Assembly: GCF_046546335.1 (NCBI RefSeq)
Contig: NZ_JBKGYA010000119.1
Direction: 5' to 3' (one strand)
Length of the DNA stretch: 6,322 nt
Origin: Thiohalospira sp046546335
Lineage (GTDB): Bacteria > Pseudomonadota > Gammaproteobacteria > Thiohalospirales > Thiohalospiraceae
Positions 1-4,913 of the stretch are shown here, piece after piece. Position 1 is the stretch's first letter. Each line of letters starts with the position of its first letter. A program made the translations under genes and the position numbers. A model generated the notes under the pieces. The model did no database searches and was not told the origin of the DNA. It worked only from the letters and a program-made list of their open reading frames with translations.

Positions 1-1
1 C

Positions 2-565
2 CGCATGGAGTCGCTGGAGGTGGTCACCGGCGTGCTGCGGGAGCGGCTGGCCAGCGAGCGGGAGCAGGCCCTGCGCGACCCCCTCACCGGGGTCTACAAC
101 CGGCTGGCCTGGGACGAGCGGCTCGCCCAGGAGCAGGCCCGTTTCCAGCGCCAGGGCCACGATGTGGGCCTGGCCCTCTGGGACCTGGACGGCTTCAAGG
201 CGATCAACGACACCTACGGCCACACCGCCGGGGACAAGGTGATCCGCGCCGTGGCCGACCTGCTGGTCCGCCGCCTGCGCGCCACCGACTTCGTCGCCCG
301 CTACGGCGGCGAGGAGTTCGTGGTCCTCATGCCGGACACGCCGCTGGACGACGCCGTCGAGCTGGCGCAGGAGCTGCGCCGCTCGGTGGCCGCCCTGCAG
401 TTCGTATACCGCGGCGAGCGGGTCCCCATCACCATCTCCTGCGGCCTCACCGCGCTGGCCCCGGGCGATTCCGCCGACGCCGCCTTCCAGCGGGCGGATG
501 CGGCCCTCTACCGCGCCAAGGAGGCCGGCCGGGACCGGGTGGAGGTGGATCGGCCCCCGGCGTGA
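2..565 (+). CDS. Diguanylate cyclase, GGDEF domain (C-terminal part; 5' end outside window)
   Basis: The protein makes the second messenger cyclic di-GMP from two GTP. Counting from the first visible Met (base 5), residues 1-24 form a charged helix of the kind that links an N-terminal input domain to a cyclase. The GGDEF domain starts at D25 (DPLTGVYNR) and runs to about residue 180. It keeps the metal-binding segment WDLDGFK (D60), N68 and D77 for substrate, the active-site loop GGEEF (101-105), and the closing YRAKEAGRDRV (169-179). An RATD motif (92-95) lies five residues before GGEEF, where the inhibitory I-site RxxD belongs, so feedback inhibition by c-di-GMP is likely. The frame is open to the window edge (the preceding codon is CGC, Arg), so the visible Met is probably internal and the sensory N-terminus is missing. 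The stop is TGA at 563-565. It converges on trkH with a 10-base gap. The domain call is firm; the full architecture and the signal sensed cannot be known here. Confidence 0.93.
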   Translation, partial: RMESLEVVTGVLRERLASEREQALRDPLTGVYNRLAWDERLAQEQARFQRQGHDVGLALWDLDGFKAINDTYGHTAGDKVIRAVADLLVRRLRATDFVARYGGEEFVVLMPDTPLDDAVELAQELRRSVAALQFVYRGERVPITISCGLTALAPGDSADAAFQRADAALYRAKEAGRDRVEVDRPPA

Positions 566-575
566 GCCGCCCGCC

Positions 576-2027
576 TCAGCGGCGCCAGAACCAGGGGGTG
601 AAGAGGATCAGGAGGCTGAAGATCTCCAGCCGCCCCAGCACCATGGCAAACGCCAGGATGAGCTTGGCCGTATCGCTGATCCCGCCGAAGTGCGCGCTCA
701 CGTCGCCCAGTCCGGGGCCGAGGTTGTTCAGGGTCGCCGCCACCGCCGAGAAGGCGGTCACCTGGTCCAGTCCCGTGGCCATGAGCGCCAGCATGATGAG
801 GACGAAGCTGGCCACGTAGGCGGCGAAGAAGCCCCACACCGCATTGACCACCTGGGGCGACACCCGCCGCCCGCCGAGCTTCACCGGCAGCTGGGCGTTG
901 GGGTGGGCGAGCTGCTTGAGCTCCCGCATCCCCTGCACCAGCAGCAGCAGGAAGCGCATCACCTTCATCCCCCCGCCGGTGGAGCCGCCGCTGGCGCCGA
1001 TGAAGCTGGCGAAGATGAGCAGCACCGGCAGGAAGCTGGGCCAGTGGGCGAAGTCGGCGGTGGCGAAGCCGGCGGTGGTGCCGATGGAGACCGCCTGGAA
1101 GAGGCCGTGGTGGAAGGCGGCGAAGCCGCTGTCGAAGGTCCCGTCCAGGTAGAGATAGCCCACGGTGATGGCACCGAGCGCGGCCATGATGGCCAGAAAG
1201 CCGCGGCACTCCGGGTCCTGGAGGTAGCCGGCGGGGGAGCGGCCGCGCCAGGCGGTGAAGTGCAGCGCGAAATTCATCCCGGACAGGAGCATGAAGACCA
1301 CCGCGATGAGCTCGATGGCGGGGCTGTTGAAGTAGCCCATGCTGGCGTCGTGGGTGGAGAAGCCGCCGATGGCCACCGTGGAGAAGCTGTGGGCCACGGC
1401 ATCGAAGCCCGACATCCCCGCCGCCCAGTAGGCCAGGGCGCAGGCAACGGTGAGGCTGAGGTAGATGTACCACAGCGCCTTGGCCGTCTCGGTGATCCGC
1501 GGGGTGAGCTTGGCATCCTTCATGGGACCGGGGAGCTCGGCGCGGTAGAGCTGCATGCCGCCGATGCCGAGCATGGGCAGGATGGCCACCGCCAGGACGA
1601 TGATCCCCATCCCCCCCATCCACTGGAGCTGCTGGCGGTAGAAGAGCAGCGACAGCGCCAGGTCGTCCAGGCCGGTGAGCACCGTCGAGCCGGTGGTGGT
1701 CAGCCCCGAGGTGGCCTCGAAGATCGCATCGGCCACCGGGATCGCCGGCTCCTCCCACAGCATGAAGGGGACCGCCCCGAACAGCGAGAGCACCAGCCAG
1801 AAGAGCGAGACCACCATGAAGCCGTCGCGGGTGCGCAGCTCGCGGCGCTGGTGGCGGACCGGCAGCCACAGCAGGATCCCCAGCCCCAGGATGATGCCGA
1901 AGGAGATCGCGAAGGGGGCGACGCCCCGGCCGCCATCCAGCAGCCCCACCGCCAGCGGCGGTAGCTGGGTGGTGCTGAACAGGGCGACCAGCAGGCCCAG
2001 GATGCGCAGGATGGCGGGCAGCTGCAT
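576..2027 (-). CDS. trkH: Trk system potassium uptake protein TrkH
   Basis: Inner-membrane, K+-translocating subunit of the Trk uptake system; its activity depends on the cytoplasmic TrkA ring. It is 483 residues, the same as E. coli TrkH. The hydrophobic segments are spread along the whole chain as expected for a fourfold membrane-pore-membrane repeat. All four pore loops can be seen: SGLTTTG (107-113), STVAIGGFS (216-224), SIGTTAGFA (314-322) and TLNNLGPGLG (432-441). The gating loop in the third repeat is present as GASGGSTGGGMKVMR (344-358). The C-terminus ends in the typical FTPWFWRR. The ATG lies only 6 bases after the trkA stop. The region upstream offers only a weak GAG overlapping that stop, so translation is probably coupled to trkA. 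No terminator follows; the stop nearly abuts the convergent cyclase gene. The nearest alternative is a TrkG/KtrB-type transporter, but length, motifs and the adjacent trkA favour TrkH. Confidence 0.96.
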   Translation of the reverse strand: MQLPAILRILGLLVALFSTTQLPPLAVGLLDGGRGVAPFAISFGIILGLGILLWLPVRHQRRELRTRDGFMVVSLFWLVLSLFGAVPFMLWEEPAIPVADAIFEATSGLTTTGSTVLTGLDDLALSLLFYRQQLQWMGGMGIIVLAVAILPMLGIGGMQLYRAELPGPMKDAKLTPRITETAKALWYIYLSLTVACALAYWAAGMSGFDAVAHSFSTVAIGGFSTHDASMGYFNSPAIELIAVVFMLLSGMNFALHFTAWRGRSPAGYLQDPECRGFLAIMAALGAITVGYLYLDGTFDSGFAAFHHGLFQAVSIGTTAGFATADFAHWPSFLPVLLIFASFIGASGGSTGGGMKVMRFLLLLVQGMRELKQLAHPNAQLPVKLGGRRVSPQVVNAVWGFFAAYVASFVLIMLALMATGLDQVTAFSAVAATLNNLGPGLGDVSAHFGGISDTAKLILAFAMVLGRLEIFSLLILFTPWFWRR

Positions 2028-2033
2028 GGCGGC

Positions 2034-3407
2034 TCAGAGGAAGGTGACCGGGACCTGGAACATCCGCTCCACCTCGGGGATGTAGCGCTTGTCCACCAGG
2101 AAGAGGATGACGTGGTCGCCGGACTCGATGACGGTGTCGTGGTGGGCCACCAGGACCTGTTCGCCGCGGACCATGGCGCCGATGGTGGTCCCCGGCGGCA
2201 GTTTCAGCTCGCCCACCTGCCGCCCCACGACCTTCGACGAGCGCGGATCGCCGTGGGCCACCGCCTCGATGGCCTCCGCCGCCCCGCGCCGCAGGCTGTG
2301 TACCACGACCACGTCGCCGCGGCGGACGTGGGCCAGGAGGCTGCCGATGGTCGCCTGCTGCGGCGAGATGGCGATGTCGATCTCGCCGGACTCCACCAGG
2401 TCCACGTAGGAGGCGCGGTTGATGAGCGCCATGACCTTGCGCGCCCCCAGCCGCTTGGCGAGCATCGCCGAGAGGATGTTGGCCTCGTCATCGTTGGTCA
2501 GGGCGCAGAAGACATCGGTGTGGTCGATGTTCTCCTCCAGCAGCAGCTCCTCGTCGGCGGCGTCGCCCAGCAGGACGATGGAGCGGCCCAGCGCCTCGGC
2601 GAGTTCGCTGGAGCGGCGGCGGTTGTGGTCGATGAGCTTGACCTGGTAGCGGTCCTCCAGCGCCCCGGCCAGCCGCCGGCCGATGTTGCCGCCGCCGGCG
2701 ATGACCACGCGCTTGTTGGGCCTGTCCAGGCGGCGCATCTCCCCCATGACCGCGCGGATGTCGCCGCGGGCGGCGATGAAGAAGACCTCGTCGTCGGCCT
2801 CGATGACGGTGGTCCCCTCGGGGATGATGGGCTGGCCGCGCCGGAAGATGGCCGCCACCCGGGTCTCCACCCCCGGCATGTGCTGCTTGAGGGTGGAGAG
2901 CTCGTGGCCCACCAGCGGGCCGCCGTAGTAGGCCTTCACCGCCACCAGCTGGACCTTGCCGCCGGCGAAGTCCAGGACCTGCAGCGCCCCGGGGTGCTCG
3001 ATGAGGCGCTGGACGTACTCGGTCACCAGCTGCTCGGGGCTGATCCGGACGTCGATGGGCAGCGAATCGTTGCCGAACAGCGCCGGGTGGGCGAGGTACT
3101 CCGCCTCGCGCACCCGGCCGATCTTGGTGGGGGTGCGGAACAGCGTCCAGGCCACCTGACAGGCGACCATGTTGGTCTCGTCGGAGTTGGTGACGGCGAT
3201 GAGCATGTCCGCATCCTCCGCCCCGGCGCGGCGCAGCACGTCGGGGTGGGAGCCGCGGCCGATGACGGTGCGGATGTCCAGGCGATCCTGGAGCTGGGCC
3301 AGCGCCAGGTCGTCGGTGTCCACCACGGTGATGTCGTTGGCCTCGGAGGCCAGATTCTGGGCCAGGGAGGAGCCCACCTGACCGGCACCCAGGATGAGGA
3401 TCTTCAT
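2034..3407 (-). CDS. trkA: Trk system potassium uptake regulatory protein TrkA
   Basis: Peripheral membrane protein that binds nucleotides (NAD(H), ATP/ADP) and gates the TrkH channel. It is 457 residues against 458 in E. coli and is recognisably similar along its whole length. There are two RCK halves. RCK_N1 starts at residue 1 with the Rossmann loop GAGQVG (7-12), the acidic end of strand 2 at VVD (28-30), and SDETNMVACQVA (75-86). Its RCK_C part covers about 140-225. RCK_N2 has GGGNIG (238-243), LID (258-260) and TNDDEANILSAMLAKR (304-319). RCK_C2 covers about 375-457. The start at 3407 was chosen because MKILILGAGQVG is the family N-terminus and GGAG-like GGAG (3412-3415) lies 4 bases upstream. 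An in-frame TTG at 3437 would add ten Arg-rich residues and was not used. It follows ntrX after 147 bases and precedes trkH by 6 bases, so it may have its own promoter yet form an operon with trkH. Confidence 0.96.
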   Translation of the reverse strand: MKILILGAGQVGSSLAQNLASEANDITVVDTDDLALAQLQDRLDIRTVIGRGSHPDVLRRAGAEDADMLIAVTNSDETNMVACQVAWTLFRTPTKIGRVREAEYLAHPALFGNDSLPIDVRISPEQLVTEYVQRLIEHPGALQVLDFAGGKVQLVAVKAYYGGPLVGHELSTLKQHMPGVETRVAAIFRRGQPIIPEGTTVIEADDEVFFIAARGDIRAVMGEMRRLDRPNKRVVIAGGGNIGRRLAGALEDRYQVKLIDHNRRRSSELAEALGRSIVLLGDAADEELLLEENIDHTDVFCALTNDDEANILSAMLAKRLGARKVMALINRASYVDLVESGEIDIAISPQQATIGSLLAHVRRGDVVVVHSLRRGAAEAIEAVAHGDPRSSKVVGRQVGELKLPPGTTIGAMVRGEQVLVAHHDTVIESGDHVILFLVDKRYIPEVERMFQVPVTFL

Positions 3408-3411
3408 GGTG

Positions 3412-3415
3412 CTCC
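3412..3415 (-). promoter_or_regulatory. Ribosome binding site of trkA
   Basis: GGAG on the minus strand, 4 bases before the ATG at 3407. The spacing is a little short but acceptable. It supports the start that gives the standard TrkA N-terminus over the upstream TTG at 3437. Confidence 0.6.
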
Positions 3416-3437
3416 GCCGCCTGCGAGGGGTGTGCAA

Positions 3438-3465
3438 ATGGTACGCCGGGGGCGGGGGCTTGCAA
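3438..3465 (-). promoter_or_regulatory. Candidate sigma-70 promoter for trkA-trkH
   Basis: On the minus strand, TTGCAA (3460-3465, 4 of 6 matches to TTGACA) is followed after 16 bases by TACCAT (3438-3443, 4 of 6 matches to TATAAT, including the key first T, second A and last T). Transcription would start near 3431, giving a leader of roughly 24 bases with the GGAG site before trkA. The AT-richer hexamers stand out in a GC-rich spacer. This is a pattern match only; no activity is shown. Confidence 0.4.
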
Positions 3466-3499
3466 AGGTCGAGTTCACTCCCGCCGGTGTTTCCGCCTG

Positions 3500-3523
3500 C
3501 TCGGGGGCGACATCCCCCGCGAG
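3500..3523. repeat. GC-rich inverted repeat downstream of ntrX
   Basis: Plus strand CTCGGGGG, a six-base loop CGACAT, then CCCCCGCGAG. The central CGGGGG/CCCCCG gives 6 perfect pairs, and a single-base bulge allows CTC/GAG to extend the stem. It starts about 30 bases after the ntrX stop. No T-tract follows on the minus strand, so it may stabilise the ntrX 3' end or act in factor-dependent termination, or it may be a by-product of high GC. Confidence 0.45.
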
Positions 3524-3531
3524 GCCCCTCG
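3520..3531. repeat. Second short inverted repeat overlapping the first
   Basis: CGAGGCCCCTCG, a near-perfect palindrome. As a hairpin it gives 4 pairs with a 4-base loop. It shares bases 3520-3523 with the neighbouring inverted repeat, so the two RNA hairpins could not fully form together. It is short and may be chance at this GC content. Confidence 0.3.
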
Positions 3532-3554
3532 TGGAAGGTACGCGGACGCCCGGT

Positions 3555-4913
3555 TCATCCCCGGCGGGGGTTCTGCAGCCCCAGGGCACGGAGCTTGCGA
3601 TAGAGGTGGGTCCGCTCCAGCCCGGCGATCCGGGCCACCTCCCCCACTCGACCGCCGCACTGCTCCAGATGGTACTCCAGGTAGGCGCGCTCGAAGGCCT
3701 CTCGCGCCGCCCGCAGGGGCTGATCGAAATCGATCCCGCGGGCAGGAGTGCCGTTGCCCTGTCCCCCCAGCGCCGCCTCCACCTCGGCGGCGGTGGCGGG
3801 GCCCTCGCCACCGGCGATGGCCAGGCGCTGGACCAGGTTGCGCAGCTCCCGCAGGTTCCCCGGCCAGGGGTGCTGGCGCAGGCGGTTGAGGGCGGCGACA
3901 TCGAACTCCCGGAAGGGGAGCCCCTCCACCGAGGCCATGTGATCGGCGAAGAAGGCGACGATGTCCGGGAGGTCGTCCAGGCGGTCCCGCAGCGGGGGCA
4001 GGTGCAGCGGCAGGCCGGCCAGGCGGTCGAAGAGGTCGCGGCGCAGGCGGCCCTGACCGGCCAGCCGGCCGTCGGTCCACTGGCTGGCGGCGATGATGCG
4101 CACGTTCAGCGGCTGCTCCCCCTGACCGTCCACGCGGCGGAAGCGGCCGGTCTCCAGCGCCGCCAGGAGCTGGGTCTGGGCCTCGGCGCCGAGCTCCTCC
4201 ACGTGGGCCAGGAAGAGGGTGCCGCCGCCGGCCCGCTCCAGCAGGCCGTAGCGGGGACCGCCCTCGGTCTCCCGGCCGAAGATGGTCTCGGCGATGGCCG
4301 CCTCCCCCAGGGTCGCGGCGGAGACCTCCACGAAGGGGCCGGCGGCCCGGTGGCCCTGACCGTGGATGTAGCGCGCCAGGGTCCGCTTGCCGGTCCCCGG
4401 TTCCCCGGTGAGCAGGACCGGCGCCTCCACCGCCGCCGCCCGGCGGGCCTCTTCGCGCAGGGACTCGCCGATGGCCCCGCGGCCGGCCGGCTCCTCCAGG
4501 GGCTCCCCGTAGCGGCGCAGGCGCTGGTTCTCGTGGCGCAGGCTGGCCGCCTCCAGGGCGCGGCGGACGGTGAGCAGCAGCTTGGCCAGGGAGAGCGGCT
4601 TCTCCAGGAAGTCCCAGGCGCCCAGCCGGGTCGCCTCCATCGCCGATTCGACCGTGGCGTGGCCGGAGATCATGATCACCGGCGGTGGCTCCGCCTCCTC
4701 CGCCGTCCACTCCCGCAGCAGGGTGATGCCGTCGATGTCGGGCATCCAGATGTCCAGCAGGATGAGCCCCGGCCGCCGGCGTTGGCGGCTGGCCCGGGCC
4801 TCCGCGCCGCTGGCGGCGGTGTTCACCTCGAAGCCCTCGTCGGTGAGGATGTCGCGGATGAGCTCCCGGATGTCCGGTTCGTCATCCACGACCAGGATGT
4901 AGGGGGCAGTCAT
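3555..4913 (-). CDS. ntrX: NtrX-type response regulator (receiver, AAA+, Fis HTH) with degenerate Walker B
   Basis: Cytoplasmic DNA-binding response regulator of 452 residues, presumably phosphorylated by the neighbouring NtrY. The receiver (about 1-120) has D10/D11, phospho-acceptor D54 (LLDIWMPDIDG), S83 and K105 (FLEKP), all intact. The AAA+ domain (about 145-370) has Walker A GEPGTGKRT (170-178), the arginine-finger segment LRRDLFDRL (290-298) and sensor II WPGNLREL (350-357). Two parts are abnormal. The GAFTGA loop is absent (212-225 reads as a short Gly/Pro stretch), and Walker B reads LFLAH (233-237), so Ala236 and His237 replace Asp-Glu. The C-terminal Fis-type helix-turn-helix (about 405-445) ends in GLERTHLYRKLRALGL, the NtrX-like form. 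The start overlaps the ntrY stop as ATGA, with a strong GAGGAG 5 bases upstream. The family and partner are clear. Its mode of action is inferred: sigma-54 activation looks unlikely, so repression or sigma-70 regulation is more plausible. Confidence 0.9.
   Translation of the reverse strand: MTAPYILVVDDEPDIRELIRDILTDEGFEVNTAASGAEARASRQRRRPGLILLDIWMPDIDGITLLREWTAEEAEPPPVIMISGHATVESAMEATRLGAWDFLEKPLSLAKLLLTVRRALEAASLRHENQRLRRYGEPLEEPAGRGAIGESLREEARRAAAVEAPVLLTGEPGTGKRTLARYIHGQGHRAAGPFVEVSAATLGEAAIAETIFGRETEGGPRYGLLERAGGGTLFLAHVEELGAEAQTQLLAALETGRFRRVDGQGEQPLNVRIIAASQWTDGRLAGQGRLRRDLFDRLAGLPLHLPPLRDRLDDLPDIVAFFADHMASVEGLPFREFDVAALNRLRQHPWPGNLRELRNLVQRLAIAGGEGPATAAEVEAALGGQGNGTPARGIDFDQPLRAAREAFERAYLEYHLEQCGGRVGEVARIAGLERTHLYRKLRALGLQNPRRG

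Larger units (their letters stand above)
3408..3554 (-). other. 147-base spacer between ntrX and trkA
   Basis: The only substantial non-coding stretch in the window. No convincing coding sequence was seen on either strand. Read in the direction of the genes it holds, in order, two overlapping GC-rich inverted repeats, a candidate sigma-70 promoter and the trkA ribosome binding site. No T-run follows the hairpins, so a standard intrinsic terminator is not supported. The spacer suggests that trkAH can be transcribed separately from ntrYX, though read-through remains possible. Confidence 0.7.

Noticed and set aside
566..583. GCCGC/GCGGC inverted repeat at the junction of the convergent cyclase and trkH genes, considered as a shared terminator.
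   Set aside because: Only 5 pairs with an 8-base loop, partly inside trkH, with no T-run on either strand; expected by chance in such GC-rich sequence.
936..952. Short CAG/CTG triplet run, considered as a microsatellite.
   Set aside because: It encodes consecutive Leu residues in a TrkH membrane segment and is explained by codon preference.
508..1869. A 453-codon open frame on the minus strand in a different frame over trkH.
   Set aside because: A Pro/Arg/His/Gly-rich product typical of an out-of-frame reading of GC-rich coding DNA; it lies within the true trkH gene.
498..1964. A 488-codon open frame on the plus strand, opposite trkH and overlapping the end of the cyclase gene.
   Set aside because: Same register effect opposite trkH. 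The product is rich in His, Gly, Glu and Gln with no domain, and trkH on the other strand is unmistakable.
3408..3437. Upstream TTG start for trkA that adds ten residues.
   Set aside because: The added residues are an Arg-rich run absent from TrkA proteins, the TTG lies beside the putative -10 hexamer, and the ATG at 3407 has a GGAG site and the family N-terminus.
3475..4710. A 411-codon minus-strand frame overlapping ntrX.
   Set aside because: Gly/Pro/Arg-rich with no conserved motif. ntrX in the other frame carries the receiver, AAA+ and HTH motifs.
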